Below are positions 27,624 through 38,221 of a stretch of DNA of 64,000 nt, in pieces. This DNA comes from Pelistega ratti (GTDB lineage: Bacteria > Pseudomonadota > Gammaproteobacteria > Burkholderiales > Burkholderiaceae_B), in assembly GCF_009833965.1 (NCBI RefSeq), contig NZ_CP047165.1, forward strand, positions 248,001 through 312,000, in the 5' to 3' direction. The notes below the pieces were generated by a model. The model ran no database searches. It was given only the letters and a program-made list of their open reading frames with translations, and was not told the DNA's origin. The number at the start of each line of letters is the position of its first letter. Positions within the stretch are counted from its first letter, which is position 1. A program made the translations under genes and the position numbers.

Positions 27624-30239
27624 ATGAAAACAGCTGATATTCGTTCTAAATTTTTGAATTTTTTTCACTCAAAAAATCATACAATTGTTAAATCATCTTC
27701 TTTAATTCCTGCTAATGATCCTACATTGCTTTTTACCAATTCAGGTATGGTGCAATTTAAGGATGTATTTACAGGTAAAGATACCCGCCCTTACAAACGT
27801 GCGACAACGGCACAACGCTCTCTACGAGCAGGTGGTAAACATAATGATCTTGAAAATGTAGGTTATACTGCACGCCACCATACTTTCTTTGAAATGTTAG
27901 GAAATTTTAGTTTTGGGGATTATTTCAAAGAAGAAGCCATCCAATTTGCTTGGGAGCTATTGACAACCGTTTATATGTTGCCGAAAGAAAAACTCTGGGT
28001 AACAGTTTATTTTGAAGATGATCAGGCTTATGATATTTGGAAAAATAAAATAGGTGTTCCTGAAGAACGAATTATCCGTATTGGTGATAATAAAGGGGCT
28101 CGCTATGCCTCTGATAATTTCTGGCAAATGGCTGATACAGGTCCTTGTGGTCCTTGTTCAGAGATCTTTTATGATCATGGTCCAGAAGTATGGGGAGGTC
28201 CTCCAGGATCACCCGAAGAAGATGGTGATCGTTATATTGAAATTTGGAATCTAGTCTTTATGCAATTTGACCGTGATAAAGACGGTGTTTTGCATCCGCT
28301 ACCACACCCATGTGTGGATACAGGTATGGGGTTAGAACGTATTGCTGCTGTTTTACAGCATGTACATTCTAATTATGATATTGACTTATTCCAGCATCTT
28401 ATTCAAGCAGCTGCGCGTGAGACGAATACAAGTGATTTAACTAACAATTCCCTTAAAGTAATTGCTGACCATATTCGTGCCTGTAGTTTTATGATTGTGG
28501 ATGGTGTTATTCCGGGTAATGAAGGGCGAGGGTATGTCTTGCGCCGTATTATTCGCCGTGCATTACGTCATGGTTATCAATTAGGGCAAACAAAACCATT
28601 CTTTCATAAATTAGTTGCTGATGTAGTGGCTGAAATGGGGGCAGCTTATCCTGAGTTGGCAGAACAACAAGAACGCGTTGTTGCTGTCTTAAAACTTGAA
28701 GAGGAGCGTTTCCAAGCAACCCTTGAAAAAGGGATGAAGATTTTAGAAGAGAACTTAGCAACCCTTAAAAAGGGCGATGTTCTTGATGGTAAGACAGTCT
28801 TTACGCTTTATGATACCTATGGTTTCCCATTTGACCTAACCGCAGATATTTGTCGTGAGCGCGGTGTATCACTTGATGAAAAAGGGTTTGATATTGCTAT
28901 GCAGCATCAACGTGAAATGGCACGAGCAAGTGGTAAATTTAAAACCAATCAACAACTTAGCTACACAGGTGATAACACAGATTTCCAAGGTTATGTTACT
29001 TTAGAGACAGGCTCTACCATTTTAGCAATTTATCGTGATGGTACTGCTGTACAAGAAGCGGATGAAGGACAAGATGTGGTGTTAGTTCTTGACCGTACAC
29101 CCTTTTATGCCGAATCAGGTGGTCAGGTTGGTGATGCAGGGGTATTAACTGGTTTTGGTAATGCCGTTGAGGTATATGATACACAGAAAATTACGGCGAA
29201 TGTCTTTGGTCACTATGGTACAGTAAGTCTAGGGCATATCAAAGTAGGTGATACCGTTCAAGCCCATGTTAATGCACAACGTCGTAAAAGTATTACTCGT
29301 AATCACTCAGCAACTCATTTGATGCATAAGGCGTTACGACAAGTATTAGGTAGTCATGTTCAGCAAAAGGGCTCTTTGGTTGATGCAGAGAAAACCCGTT
29401 TTGACTTTTCGCATGATGCACCTGTTACACCCGCGCAAATTGCGGAGGTAGAGGCGATTGTCAATGCAGAAATTCTTGCTAATACTGAAGTGCATGACCA
29501 AATTATGGATTTTGATGCTGCCGTTGAAGGTGGTGCAATGGCACTCTTTGGTGAGAAATATGGCGATAAAGTTCGTGTATTAGATATTGGTTTCTCACGT
29601 GAGTTATGTGGTGGTGTACACGTTAAGCGTACGGGTGATATTGGTCTATTCAAAATTGTTTCAGAAGGTGGGATTGCTTCAGGTATTCGCCGTGTTGAAG
29701 CTGTAACAGGTGAAAATGCCTTACATTGGCTCAAAAACCTTAATGATAATGTCAATAAAACAGCGGCATTATTAAAATCACCGCCATCAGAGTTATTTGA
29801 ACGCTCTAAATTAGTACAGGATCAAGTTCGTCAACTAGAAAAAGAGTTAGAACAGACCAAGGAAAAATTAGCCGTAGCAATGGCATCTGATCTAGCGGCA
29901 CAAGCACAAGATATACAAGGAGTAAAAGTATTAGTTACGACCCTTAAAGGGGCTGATGCAAAATTCCTACGTGAAATGATCCCTGTACTAAAAGACAAAT
30001 TACAGTCTGGTGTTGTGGTGTTGGCTTCTGATGCTGAAGGTAAAGCAACTGTTGCAGTAGGCGTTACAAGTGATAAAACAGCAGCGATTAAAGCAGGTGA
30101 ACTTGTATCCTTTGTTTCTGCAAAAGTAGGCGGTAAAGGTGGTGGTCGTCCTGATATGGCGATGGGGGGTGGTACAGATGTTGCTGCGCTACCTACTGCC
30201 TTAGCAGAAGTGCCTGCATGGATTCAAGCGAAACTATAA
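27624..30239 (+). CDS. alaS: Alanyl-tRNA synthetase
   Basis: 871 residues from ATG 27624 ([19 protein letters not shown]), the usual N-terminus. Class II catalytic core with [36 protein letters not shown] (motif 2) and [12 protein letters not shown] (motif 3); the editing domain carries [12 protein letters not shown] (HxxxH zinc site) and C-G-G-x-H in [15 protein letters not shown]; the C-Ala domain ends with [15 protein letters not shown]. Charges tRNA-Ala. Neither this ATG nor the one at 27609 has a strong ribosome site, so a start 5 codons earlier is possible. Confidence 0.95.
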   Translation: MKTADIRSKFLNFFHSKNHTIVKSSSLIPANDPTLLFTNSGMVQFKDVFTGKDTRPYKRATTAQRSLRAGGKHNDLENVGYTARHHTFFEMLGNFSFGDYFKEEAIQFAWELLTTVYMLPKEKLWVTVYFEDDQAYDIWKNKIGVPEERIIRIGDNKGARYASDNFWQMADTGPCGPCSEIFYDHGPEVWGGPPGSPEEDGDRYIEIWNLVFMQFDRDKDGVLHPLPHPCVDTGMGLERIAAVLQHVHSNYDIDLFQHLIQAAARETNTSDLTNNSLKVIADHIRACSFMIVDGVIPGNEGRGYVLRRIIRRALRHGYQLGQTKPFFHKLVADVVAEMGAAYPELAEQQERVVAVLKLEEERFQATLEKGMKILEENLATLKKGDVLDGKTVFTLYDTYGFPFDLTADICRERGVSLDEKGFDIAMQHQREMARASGKFKTNQQLSYTGDNTDFQGYVTLETGSTILAIYRDGTAVQEADEGQDVVLVLDRTPFYAESGGQVGDAGVLTGFGNAVEVYDTQKITANVFGHYGTVSLGHIKVGDTVQAHVNAQRRKSITRNHSATHLMHKALRQVLGSHVQQKGSLVDAEKTRFDFSHDAPVTPAQIAEVEAIVNAEILANTEVHDQIMDFDAAVEGGAMALFGEKYGDKVRVLDIGFSRELCGGVHVKRTGDIGLFKIVSEGGIASGIRRVEAVTGENALHWLKNLNDNVNKTAALLKSPPSELFERSKLVQDQVRQLEKELEQTKEKLAVAMASDLAAQAQDIQGVKVLVTTLKGADAKFLREMIPVLKDKLQSGVVVLASDAEGKATVAVGVTSDKTAAIKAGELVSFVSAKVGGKGGGRPDMAMGGGTDVAALPTALAEVPAWIQAKL

Positions 30240-30246
30240 GGATGAT

Positions 30247-30492
30247 ATGAGTCATATTACTTATCCTGAGTTTGTAGCGGCAATTGATACGTCTGGATTA
30301 ACGTGTCCTTTGCCATTGCTTCGTACCAAAAAAGCCTTACAGACAGTGGAAAGTGGTCAGGTACTTAAAGTTTTGACAACAGATCCTAGTGCTGTAGGTG
30401 ATTTTCAAGCTTTTGCTAAGCAAACAGGGCATATTATTCTCTTGCAAGCACCTGTTACGGAAGGAATGGTACATTTTATCCAAAAACGCTAG
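30247..30492 (+). CDS. TusA/SirA-family sulfur carrier protein
   Basis: 81 residues with the family's CPxP motif at Cys20 (GLTCPLPLLRTKKAL), the sulfur-accepting cysteine. Small alpha/beta fold, ends QKR. TusA relays sulfur for 2-thiouridine in tRNA and other pathways; related YeeD/SirA-like proteins have other sulfur-transfer roles, so the partner is open. It begins seven bases after alaS, with its ribosome site (AAGGA) overlapping the alaS stop, suggesting coupling. Confidence 0.85.
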   Translation: MSHITYPEFVAAIDTSGLTCPLPLLRTKKALQTVESGQVLKVLTTDPSAVGDFQAFAKQTGHIILLQAPVTEGMVHFIQKR

Positions 30493-30535
30493 TGTTGTAA
30501 TTTAGTGGTTATTTCTAAAAAATATGGATTATCTA

Positions 30536-30564
30536 TTGATTTATTTAGTAAAAACCACTAAAAT
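30536..30564 (+). promoter_or_regulatory. Probable rpsP promoter
   Basis: TTGATT (30536-30541), exactly 17 bases, TAAAAT (30559-30564). The start point would be near 30571, giving a leader of about 44 bases with AAGAGG before the rpsP ATG. Confidence 0.5.
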
Positions 30565-30614
30565 TACTCGTTTATTGAATTTGATTTAACTAACTTTTAA
30601 GAGGAATAACCCCC

Positions 30615-30860
30615 ATGGTGGTGATTCGTTTAGCCCGTGGTGGCTCTAAAAAACGTCCGTTTTATAATATCGTAGCAGCTGACTCACGTAATCGTCGTGA
30701 TGGTCGCTTTATTGAGCGTGTTGGCTTTTATAACCCAGTAGGTAATCCTAATGTTGAAAACTTACGTATTGCTTTAGATCGCGTAAATTACTGGGTATCT
30801 AATGGTGCTCAAGTTTCTGAAGCAGTTGCTCGTTTATTGAAAACATACAAACCTGCTTAA
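30615..30860 (+). CDS. rpsP: 30S ribosomal protein S16
   Basis: 81 residues: [20 protein letters not shown] (key family start), [20 protein letters not shown] and a C-terminal [10 protein letters not shown]. Normal bacterial S16 length. It heads the rpsP-rimM-trmD group, but a hairpin with T tract lies between it and rimM. Confidence 0.98.
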   Translation: MVVIRLARGGSKKRPFYNIVAADSRNRRDGRFIERVGFYNPVGNPNVENLRIALDRVNYWVSNGAQVSEAVARLLKTYKPA

Positions 30861-30924
30861 TAATAAGCTTCGTTGTAATAGGCAAGTGTCTAGCCTTATT
30901 GACAACGTGATATAAGCAAAACAC

Positions 30925-30963
30925 AACGATCGTTAGTTAGGCTGACGGTCGTTTTGTTTTTTA
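30925..30963 (+). terminator. Hairpin with T tract between rpsP and rimM
   Basis: AACGATCGTTAG (30925-30936) pairs with CTGACGGTCGTT (30942-30953) (two G-T pairs) and is followed by TTGTTTTTTAG. It sits 65 bases after rpsP and would end or attenuate transcription before rimM-trmD. Confidence 0.75.
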
Positions 30964-31016
30964 GGGTTGATAAGCGTATTTGAGCATAAAAGCATATTTT
31001 AGTAAAAGGTGAGTAT

Positions 31017-31613
31017 ATGCAAGAGACGGTTCCAGATGATTTAGTGGCGGTTGGTCGTATTAGTGATGCTTATGGTGTGCAGGGTATGATTAAGGTTATT
31101 CCTTTTTCAGAACAACATACTATTTTATTGGATGTGAATCAATGGTGGTTAATGCGAAGTGACCTTAAAGGTAATCCGTTGGAATCTATGCGTGATGCCA
31201 AATTAGTACGTAGTCGTCCACAAGGAAATGCAGTAGTGGCACGTTTACGTGGTATTGCTGATCGAGATCAAGCACAAGCATTAAAAGGAACAACGGTCTA
31301 TATTGCACGACAAGATTTTCCGCCGGAAGATGAAGATGAATTCTATTGGGTAGATTTGATAGGTTGTTCTGTCTATAGTATGCAAACTGAACCACATACC
31401 TTAATTGGTATTGTCAGAGAAGTATCTGAAAATGGTGTACATGGTGTTTTACACGTACAGCATCAAATTCAAATCGCTGAACAACAATGGGAAGCGAAAG
31501 TTAATGCCAAAGGAAGACCTGTAGAAAGTCTTATTCCTTTTGTAAAGCAAATTGTACCTGAAGTAGATTTAGCAAAACGCTATATTCTTGCTGATTGGCC
31601 GCTTGATTTTTAG
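31017..31613 (+). CDS. rimM: 16S rRNA processing protein RimM
   Basis: 198 residues. N-terminal GRISDAYGVQGMIKVIPFSEQ (read in parts; the family's GRIxxAHGVRGxxKV), the RDQAQALKGTTVYIARQDFP segment and a C-terminal PRC-barrel with EDEFYWVDLIGCSV, GVLHV and LIPFVKQIVPEVDL. Assists assembly of the 30S head with S19. Followed by trmD after 23 bases. Confidence 0.93.
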   Translation: MQETVPDDLVAVGRISDAYGVQGMIKVIPFSEQHTILLDVNQWWLMRSDLKGNPLESMRDAKLVRSRPQGNAVVARLRGIADRDQAQALKGTTVYIARQDFPPEDEDEFYWVDLIGCSVYSMQTEPHTLIGIVREVSENGVHGVLHVQHQIQIAEQQWEAKVNAKGRPVESLIPFVKQIVPEVDLAKRYILADWPLDF

Positions 31614-31636
31614 GTAGATAAAACAAGGAATACAGA

Positions 31637-32404
31637 GTGCGGATAGATGTTATTACGCTTTTTCCAGAGATGTTTTCGGTGGTTTCGCAGTTAGGTGTAA
31701 CAGGGCGGGCACACCAGAAAGGTATTTGGTCGCTTAAAACATGGAATCCTCGAGATTTTACCCAAGATGTACACCATACTGTTGATGATCGCCCTTATGG
31801 GGGAGGGCCAGGGATGGTGATGCTAGCTGAACCTCTTGTTAAAACAGTGATGGCAATTAAAAAAGAGCATGAAGCATTGGGCTTGTCTCATCCACTTTAT
31901 TTATTGAGTCCTGTTGGCGACGTATTTAAGCAAGAAAAAGCACAAGATTTAAGCCAATCTACAGGATTTATTCTTTTGTGTGGTCGCTATGAGGGGATTG
32001 ATCAACGTTTTATTGATCGCTATGTTGATGCGCAAATCTCTTTAGGTGATTTTGTGTTATCGGGAGGCGAAATAGCTGCATTAGCGGTGATTGATAGTAT
32101 GGTTCGTTTATTATCTGGTGTTTTACATACCGCAGAATCAGCATTGCAGGATTCATTTCATGCAACACAGTCAGGTTTATTAGATAGTCCGCATTATACA
32201 CGTCCTGAAAATTTTGAGGGAATGACTGTCCCAGCAGTATTATTATCAGGTCATCACCAGAATATTAGTCGATGGCGTAGAGAACAATCTTTACAATTAA
32301 CGGCTAAATATCGTCCTGATTTGCTCAAAAGAGCGCAACAAGAGAATTTGCTTTCAAAAGAGGATATTCGTTTTCTAAAGACAATTGATTTCTTCTCTTA
32401 TTGA
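31637..32404 (+). CDS. trmD: tRNA (guanine37-N1)-methyltransferase
   Basis: 255 residues from a GTG start: [20 protein letters not shown], then the trefoil-knot SPOUT core [50 protein letters not shown] (read in parts; AdoMet knot), and [13 protein letters not shown]. Makes m1G37 to prevent +1 frameshifting. AAGGAA lies upstream of the start. The ribosomal protein L19 gene that usually follows trmD is absent. Confidence 0.96.
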   Translation: MRIDVITLFPEMFSVVSQLGVTGRAHQKGIWSLKTWNPRDFTQDVHHTVDDRPYGGGPGMVMLAEPLVKTVMAIKKEHEALGLSHPLYLLSPVGDVFKQEKAQDLSQSTGFILLCGRYEGIDQRFIDRYVDAQISLGDFVLSGGEIAALAVIDSMVRLLSGVLHTAESALQDSFHATQSGLLDSPHYTRPENFEGMTVPAVLLSGHHQNISRWRREQSLQLTAKYRPDLLKRAQQENLLSKEDIRFLKTIDFFSY

Positions 32405-32473
32405 CGTTGTTTAGACAAAACGCTTTTAAAAAAAACTTGAAAAATGAGGTATTTTAGTTCAAACTATTAGGCT

Positions 32474-32974
32474 ATGGATACAAAAATACTTTTCGTCAGC
32501 ATGGGTGGTATTTGTCGTCCACCAAGTGCGGTGGGGGTCTTACGTCATCTTGTTCAAGAAGCAGGATTGCAGGATCATATCAAAATAGACTGTGCTGCTA
32601 CACATGATTATCATATTGGTGAGCCTCCCGACGGGCGTGCTCAATTTGTTTCGCGTAAGCATGGTTATGATATTAGCGATATTAGAACGCGTCTTATTAC
32701 CTTAGAAGATATTAAGGAGTTTGACTTGATTTTAGCCATGAGTTGGGAAACTTTGTCGTTTCTACAACAAATGGCACCGCGTAAGGAATATCATAAACTC
32801 ATGCTATTAATGCGTTATGCGAATGACTATGAAGAAGCCACAGTACCTGATCCTTACTATGGTGGGGTGGATGCTTTTTTCAAAATGTTGGATTATTTAG
32901 AAGATGCCTGTCAGGGTATGTTTGAGGTCATTAGTAAAAGAGTTACTCAATATCAGCCATTATCATCTTCATAA
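32474..32974 (+). CDS. Low-molecular-weight tyrosine phosphatase-like protein, catalytic cysteine replaced
   Basis: 166 residues of the LMW-PTP fold. The P-loop should read V-C-x-G-N-x-C-R-S-P; here it is VSMGGICRPP (residues 8-17). The nucleophile is Ser9 instead of Cys, Asn is Gly12 and the Ser/Thr after Arg15 is Pro16. The general-acid segment VPDPYYGG, the second Cys14 and Arg15 remain. The reading frame is intact, so this looks like a pseudo-phosphatase that may bind but not hydrolyse phosphotyrosine (inference). In related Burkholderiales an LMW-PTP gene lies ahead of iscR, the position seen here. A terminator follows. Confidence 0.85.
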   Translation: MDTKILFVSMGGICRPPSAVGVLRHLVQEAGLQDHIKIDCAATHDYHIGEPPDGRAQFVSRKHGYDISDIRTRLITLEDIKEFDLILAMSWETLSFLQQMAPRKEYHKLMLLMRYANDYEEATVPDPYYGGVDAFFKMLDYLEDACQGMFEVISKRVTQYQPLSSS

Positions 32975-32996
32975 AATTACCGAACCTTAGTCAATT

Positions 32997-33030
32997 AAAA
33001 GAGGTATGTTTTTTAGCATTGCCTCTTTTT
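32997..33030 (+). terminator. Terminator after the phosphatase-like gene
   Basis: AAAAGAGG (32997-33004) pairs with CCTCTTTT (33022-33029), followed by TTG. It isolates the isc operon from the upstream gene. The remaining 313 bases up to iscR hold no gene; two TATAAT motifs at 33097 (extended, TGGTATAAT) and 33220 have no assigned target. Confidence 0.7.
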
Positions 33031-33275
33031 TGTTAGATCATTATAAAAAGAATAGTAGAAAAATAGAGGGTATTAGTAGCCTAATAGTGAAAGTGGTATA
33101 ATGAATATCCATTTTATGAGTAGTGTTATTCATCAAAGAAAATTTTAAAAAATACAGTGTTAAATATACTTTATTTGATAAAAATCATATATTTTAAGCT
33201 AATACTTTAAGTTTCACCGTATAATGGGAGTTTTAAGGGGCTGTTTTTCAGAGGGATGTGTTGCTTAAAAACATA

Positions 33276-33330
33276 ATTCCCTAGTAAATTACTCGGGAAT
33301 TTGCTATAATTGAGTAAATTACTTGGTTAT
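33276..33330 (+). promoter_or_regulatory. iscR promoter with two IscR type-1 binding sites
   Basis: Two 25-base elements resemble the E. coli IscR type-1 consensus: site A 33276-33300 (contains TTACTCGGGAAT, as in the E. coli iscR promoter) and site B 33306-33330 (ATAATTGAGT...ACTTGGTTAT); each matches about 20 of 25 positions by eye. An extended -10, TGCTATAAT, covers 33302-33310, so site B overlaps the -10 and start point. This fits Fe-S-dependent autorepression by IscR. Confidence 0.7.
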
Positions 33331-33343
33331 TATGGAATACATC

Positions 33344-33844
33344 ATGAGATTAACAACAAAAGGTCGTTTTGCAGTAACTGCTATGATTGACTTAGGTTTA
33401 CGTCATCATACAGGTCCTATTACATTAGCGGCTATTAGTCGTCGTCAGAATATTTCCCTCTCTTATCTTGAGCAGTTATTTGGCAAACTGCGCCGTCATG
33501 AACTTGTTGAGAGTGTGCGTGGTCCAGGAGGTGGTTATACCTTAGCCAAATATGCTCGTGAGATCACCATCGCAGATATTATTCTTGCTGTTGATGAGCC
33601 GTTAGATGCAACGGGCTGTGGTAATAAAAAACCCTGTACGAGTGGCAGAGACGGAAGAGATTCTGGACATTGTATGACACATGATCTCTGGAATAATTTA
33701 AATCGCCGTATGGTGGATTATTTAGATTCTGTTAGTTTACAAGAGTTGGTTGATCAACAAAGAATGCGTCAAGTGCAAACGGCAGAGTCCAATACTATCC
33801 ATATTCAACCTAGAGCAGATGCGTTACGTTCTGTTTTAGCTTAA
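33344..33844 (+). CDS. iscR: Fe-S cluster-responsive transcriptional regulator IscR
   Basis: 166 residues from ATG 33344 ([20 protein letters not shown], the family start); a TTG seven codons earlier is rejected. Rrf2 winged helix with [20 protein letters not shown] and PGGGYTLA. The cluster ligands are C92, C98, C110 and H113; in E. coli they are C92, C98, C104, H107, so the loop between the second and third Cys is six residues longer. It should repress the operon when loaded with [2Fe-2S]. First gene of iscRSUA-hscBA-fdx. Confidence 0.95.
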   Translation: MRLTTKGRFAVTAMIDLGLRHHTGPITLAAISRRQNISLSYLEQLFGKLRRHELVESVRGPGGGYTLAKYAREITIADIILAVDEPLDATGCGNKKPCTSGRDGRDSGHCMTHDLWNNLNRRMVDYLDSVSLQELVDQQRMRQVQTAESNTIHIQPRADALRSVLA

Positions 33845-33870
33845 AGTATGACAATATTAAGAGGTTTTAT

Positions 33871-35082
33871 ATGTCAACTCGTCCTATTTATTTAGATTAT
33901 TCTGCTACTACACCTATTGATCCGCGTGTAGCAGAAGAAATGATTCCTTGGTTAGTTGAAAAATTTGGTAATCCTGCTTCTCGCAGCCATGCATATGGTT
34001 GGGAAGCAGAAGAGGCGGTAGAAAAAGCACGTGCTCAAGTAGCTGATTTACTGAATGCTGACCCAAGAGAAATTGTATGGACTTCAGGTGCAACTGAATC
34101 AAATAACCTAGCTATTAAAGGTGCGGCTCATTTTTATCAAGAAAAAGGAAAACACTTAATTACAGTACGCACCGAACACAAAGCCGTATTAGATACGATG
34201 CGTGAATTGGAACGTCAAGGATTTGAAGTAACTTATCTGGATGTTCAGGAAAATGGCTTATTAGATTTAGATGTATTAAAAGCCGCTATTCGCCCAGATA
34301 CCATTCTTATTTCTGTCATGATGGTCAATAATGAAATTGGTGTTATTCAAGATATTGAAGCGATTGGTGAAATAGCACGTGATAAAGGAATTGTTTTTCA
34401 CGTTGATGCCGCTCAAGCAGCTGGTAAAGTTGAGATTGATTTAAAAAAATTGAAAGTCGATTTGATGTCTTTATCGGCACACAAGATTTATGGTCCTAAA
34501 GGTATTGGTGCTTTATATGTTCGCCGTAAACCACGTGTCCGTTTAGAAGCACAAATGCATGGTGGTGGTCATGAGCGGGGTTTACGTTCGGGTACATTAG
34601 CCACTCATCAAATTGTAGGTATGGGTAAGGCATTTGCTTTAGCAAAAGAGTTAATGGCAGAAGAAAGTAAACGAATTGGTGCTTTGCGTGATCGTTTATT
34701 AGAGGGTTTATCTGAAATCCAAGAAACATATGTAAACGGTGATATGGTACATCGTGTTCCGCATAACCTTAACATTAGTTTTAACTATGTAGAAGGTGAG
34801 TCACTTATTATGGCAATCAAAGAGTTAGCGGTATCAAGTGGTTCTGCTTGTACGTCAGCAAGTTTAGAGCCTTCTTATGTATTACGTGCTTTAGGACGTA
34901 ATGATGAGTTAGCACATAGCTCAATTCGCTTTACAATCGGACGTTTTACAACAGAAGAAGAAATTGAAAAAGCAATTGAATTACTCAAAGCCCGTGTAGG
35001 TAAATTACGTGATATGTCACCTCTATGGGAAATGGCACAAGCAGGTATTGATTTAAATACCGTACAATGGGCAGCTCACTAA
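33871..35082 (+). CDS. iscS: Cysteine desulfurase IscS
   Basis: 403 residues. PLP enzyme, class [17 protein letters not shown] at the start, [27 protein letters not shown], the PLP lysine in [15 protein letters not shown] and the mobile loop [20 protein letters not shown] carrying the persulfide Cys. Removes sulfur from cysteine and hands it to IscU and to tRNA thiolation factors. Ribosome site AAGAGG upstream of the ATG. Confidence 0.97.
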   Translation: MSTRPIYLDYSATTPIDPRVAEEMIPWLVEKFGNPASRSHAYGWEAEEAVEKARAQVADLLNADPREIVWTSGATESNNLAIKGAAHFYQEKGKHLITVRTEHKAVLDTMRELERQGFEVTYLDVQENGLLDLDVLKAAIRPDTILISVMMVNNEIGVIQDIEAIGEIARDKGIVFHVDAAQAAGKVEIDLKKLKVDLMSLSAHKIYGPKGIGALYVRRKPRVRLEAQMHGGGHERGLRSGTLATHQIVGMGKAFALAKELMAEESKRIGALRDRLLEGLSEIQETYVNGDMVHRVPHNLNISFNYVEGESLIMAIKELAVSSGSACTSASLEPSYVLRALGRNDELAHSSIRFTIGRFTTEEEIEKAIELLKARVGKLRDMSPLWEMAQAGIDLNTVQWAAH

Positions 35083-35103
35083 TTTTAGAAAGGAATTTTT
35101 ATT

Positions 35104-35484
35104 ATGGCATATAGTGATAAAGTATTAGATCATTACGAAAACCCACGTAACGTAGGCTCTTTTGAAAGTGGTGATGATAGTATTGGTACAGGTATGGTAG
35201 GTGCACCAGCCTGTGGGGACGTGATGAAATTACAAATTAAAGTCAATAATAACGGTGTTATCGAAGATGCACGTTTTAAAACATATGGCTGTGGTTCAGC
35301 AATTGCCTCTAGCTCTTTGGTAACAGAATGGGTAAAAGGTAAAACGCTAGATCAAGCATTAGCAATTAAAAATGCAGATATTGCTGAGGAATTAGCATTA
35401 CCTCCTGTAAAAATCCACTGCTCAATTTTAGCTGAAGATGCGATTAAAGCAGCAGTGGCAGATTACAAAAGTAAAAAAGCATAG
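35104..35484 (+). CDS. iscU: Fe-S cluster scaffold IscU
   Basis: 126 residues. Cluster ligands C37 (GAPACGD, with D39), C63 (KTYGCGSAIASSS) and C106 (KIHCSILAEDA), plus the chaperone-binding LPPVK motif at residues 99-103 that HscA recognises. Assembles [2Fe-2S] and [4Fe-4S] clusters with sulfur from IscS. Preceded by AAAGGAA. Confidence 0.97.
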   Translation: MAYSDKVLDHYENPRNVGSFESGDDSIGTGMVGAPACGDVMKLQIKVNNNGVIEDARFKTYGCGSAIASSSLVTEWVKGKTLDQALAIKNADIAEELALPPVKIHCSILAEDAIKAAVADYKSKKA

Positions 35485-35496
35485 GTGATTAAGATA

Positions 35497-35823
35497 ATGG
35501 CTATTACGCTTACAGAAAAAGCAGCAAAACATATTCAGCAGAATATTGATAAAAGAGGTAAGGGGATTGGTTTACGCGTTGGTGTCCGTACCTCAGGCTG
35601 CTCAGGAATGGCTTACAAACTTGAATATGTCGATGATGATATTGATCCCGTCGATCAAGTATTTGAGAGCTTTAATGTCAAAGTATTCGTTGATCCTAAA
35701 AGCTTGCCTTATATTGATGGAACAGAGTTAGACTTTGTTCGTGAAGGGTTAAATGAAGGATTTAAATTCAAAAACCCTAAAGAAAAAGCAAGTTGTGGTT
35801 GCGGAGAGTCTTTTTCTGTTTAA
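35497..35823 (+). CDS. iscA: Fe-S cluster assembly protein IscA
   Basis: 108 residues from ATG 35497 ([14 protein letters not shown]); an ATG four codons earlier adds an untypical MIKI and is rejected. The three conserved cysteines are C35 ([10 protein letters not shown]), C100 and C102 (ASCGCGESF). A-type carrier delivering clusters to apoproteins. Twelve bases after iscU. Confidence 0.95.
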   Translation: MAITLTEKAAKHIQQNIDKRGKGIGLRVGVRTSGCSGMAYKLEYVDDDIDPVDQVFESFNVKVFVDPKSLPYIDGTELDFVREGLNEGFKFKNPKEKASCGCGESFSV

Positions 35824-35841
35824 CCTGTCTATATCATATCA

Positions 35842-36342
35842 ATGGATACTTATTTTAGTTTATTAAATATTGCTCCTATATTTGCTCTGGATAAAGATCA
35901 ACTAGAGAAAGCATGGCGAGAAGCTTCTTCGCGCGTACACCCTGATCGTTTTGCGATGGCAAGTGCTGCTGAGAAGCGTATCGCTATGCAGTGGGCATCA
36001 CGTATTAATCAAGCGTATGATGTTTTAAAAAGCCCTGTTAAACGAGCAGCTTATTTATGTGAATTAGCAGGTTTTGCTATCAATGCTGAAAGTAATACGA
36101 GTATGGATACTGCCTTTCTAATGAAACAAATGCAGTGGCGAGAAGAGCTTGATCAGGTCAGAGCAGATACCGAGGGGTTGTCTCGTTTACTAAGTACGAT
36201 TTCTACAGAAGAAAAAGTACTAGAGCAATGTATTACGGAATTATTGGATAACAAAAAAGATTATGCTAAGGCGAGTGAAAAAATTCGTCAATTAATGTTT
36301 GTTACCAAAGTTCAACAAGAAATTCAATCTTTATTAATATAA
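35842..36342 (+). CDS. hscB: Co-chaperone HscB (J-domain)
   Basis: 166 residues. N-terminal J-domain with [16 protein letters not shown], the HPD tripeptide in [12 protein letters not shown] and [22 protein letters not shown] (read in parts), followed by the helical IscU-binding domain ([18 protein letters not shown]). It brings IscU to HscA and stimulates its ATPase. hscA begins four bases after its stop. Confidence 0.95.
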   Translation: MDTYFSLLNIAPIFALDKDQLEKAWREASSRVHPDRFAMASAAEKRIAMQWASRINQAYDVLKSPVKRAAYLCELAGFAINAESNTSMDTAFLMKQMQWREELDQVRADTEGLSRLLSTISTEEKVLEQCITELLDNKKDYAKASEKIRQLMFVTKVQQEIQSLLI

Positions 36343-36346
36343 AAAT

Positions 36347-38206
36347 ATGGCACTTCTACAAATTTCAGAACCGGGTCAATCTCCAGTACCGCATCAGAGG
36401 AACTTGGCGATAGGCATTGATTTAGGAACAACTCATTCTCTTGTTGCAACTGTTAAAAGTAGTATAGCAGAAGTGATTAAGGATGAAGATGGTAAGGCTT
36501 TATTACCTTCTGCGGTACGCTACCTTAAAGATGGTTCTGTTCAGATAGGTTTTCCAGCCTTACAGGCTAAAAACAAAGATCCTTACAATACCTTATTGTC
36601 TATTAAGCGTTTGATGGGGCGATCATATGAAGAGTCAGTAGAGACTTTTTTACCTTATGAACTTGAAAAAGCAGATGGTAGTGTGAGTATTCGTACGGTG
36701 CAAGGTAATGTTAGTCCTGTTGAAGTGTCTGCACAAATTTTAGCAAAATTACGCCAACGAGCAGAAGATGCGTTAGGTGATAGTGTTACTTCTGCTGTTA
36801 TTACAGTGCCAGCTTATTTTGATGATGCACAGCGACAAGCCACGCGTGATGCTGCACGGTTAGCGGGTTTGCACGTTTTACGCTTACTTAATGAACCAAC
36901 CGCTGCAGCAATTGCCTATGGTTTGGATAATGCGGCAGAGGGAATCTATGCTGTATATGATCTTGGTGGTGGTACTTTTGATATTTCTATTCTAAAACTC
37001 AGTAAAGGTGTTTTTGAAGTTGTCGCAACGGGTGGTGATACGCAATTAGGTGGCGATGATTTTGACCAACTTATTGTTGATGACGTGATGAAACATCATG
37101 ATATGAGTCAATTAACAGGACATGATCAGCGTTTTTTACTTTCTGTTGCTAAAACAGTGAGAGAGCGATTAAGTAAACAAAATCGAGCTTATTTTGAAGC
37201 AGTATTATCAGATGGTTTACATTTGGATTTAAACTATCCTCGTGTTCATTTTGATAATTTAGCAGCCCCACTAGTTAATAGAACGCTTGAACGTGCTAAG
37301 CAAGCCTTAAAAGATGCACAGTTGAGTACTCAAGATATTAAAGGGGTAGTAATGGTGGGTGGTGCTACCCGTATGCCTATTGTTCAAAAAATGGTAGGCG
37401 AGTTTTTTGGTACAACACCGCTTACTAATTTAGACCCAGATCAAGTTGTCGCATTGGGAGCAGCATTACAAGCTAATAAATTAGTGGGTAATCGTACAGC
37501 AGATGATGATTGGCTCTTGTTAGATGTAACGCCTCTTTCATTAGGTATCGAAACAATGGGAGGATTGGTTGAGCGTATTATTGATCGTAATAGTACGATT
37601 CCTGTTGCTCGTGCTCAAGAATTTACTACCTTTAAAGATGGTCAAACGGCAATGCGTATTCATGTCGTGCAAGGTGAACGAGAAATTGTTGATGCTAACC
37701 GTTCTTTAGCTCGTTTTGAGTTACGAGGTATTCCACCAATGGTGGCAGGGGCTGCTCGTATTCGAGTAACATTTCAAGTAGATGCAGACGGTTTACTTAG
37801 CGTGACGGCGCGTGAAATGAGTACAGGGATTGAATCTTCTGTGACGGTTAAACCAAGCTATGGGTTAAGTGATGAAACGATTACTAAAATGCTCTCAGAG
37901 GGGATGTCTCAATCAGATTATGATGCACAACAACGTATGTTACGTGAAGAGCAAGTCAATGCCCGTCAATTAGTAGAGTCTGTGCAGTCTGCATTAGCTG
38001 AAGATAAGGACTTGCTTTCAGAGCAAGAGTTAGCGGATATTTTAGTATTATTAACACAAACAGAAAGTGCATTGCATTCTGATGATGTGAATAAAATTCG
38101 TGAGCAAATTGCATTGTTATCAAAGCAAACAGATGAATTTGCTGCTCGCCGTATGGATAGAAGTATCCGCCGAGCTTTAGCAGGTAAAACACTAGATCAA
38201 CTTTAA
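36347..38206 (+). CDS. hscA: Fe-S biogenesis chaperone HscA (Hsp70 type)
   Basis: 619 residues. Hsp70 ATPase domain with [38 protein letters not shown] (read in parts), [28 protein letters not shown] and [13 protein letters not shown], then a substrate-binding domain from about residue 390 ([14 protein letters not shown]). Shorter than DnaK and with the N-terminal extension typical of HscA. It releases clusters from IscU via the LPPVK motif. Confidence 0.97.
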   Translation: MALLQISEPGQSPVPHQRNLAIGIDLGTTHSLVATVKSSIAEVIKDEDGKALLPSAVRYLKDGSVQIGFPALQAKNKDPYNTLLSIKRLMGRSYEESVETFLPYELEKADGSVSIRTVQGNVSPVEVSAQILAKLRQRAEDALGDSVTSAVITVPAYFDDAQRQATRDAARLAGLHVLRLLNEPTAAAIAYGLDNAAEGIYAVYDLGGGTFDISILKLSKGVFEVVATGGDTQLGGDDFDQLIVDDVMKHHDMSQLTGHDQRFLLSVAKTVRERLSKQNRAYFEAVLSDGLHLDLNYPRVHFDNLAAPLVNRTLERAKQALKDAQLSTQDIKGVVMVGGATRMPIVQKMVGEFFGTTPLTNLDPDQVVALGAALQANKLVGNRTADDDWLLLDVTPLSLGIETMGGLVERIIDRNSTIPVARAQEFTTFKDGQTAMRIHVVQGEREIVDANRSLARFELRGIPPMVAGAARIRVTFQVDADGLLSVTAREMSTGIESSVTVKPSYGLSDETITKMLSEGMSQSDYDAQQRMLREEQVNARQLVESVQSALAEDKDLLSEQELADILVLLTQTESALHSDDVNKIREQIALLSKQTDEFAARRMDRSIRRALAGKTLDQL

Positions 38207-38221
38207 ATAGGAAATAAATTT

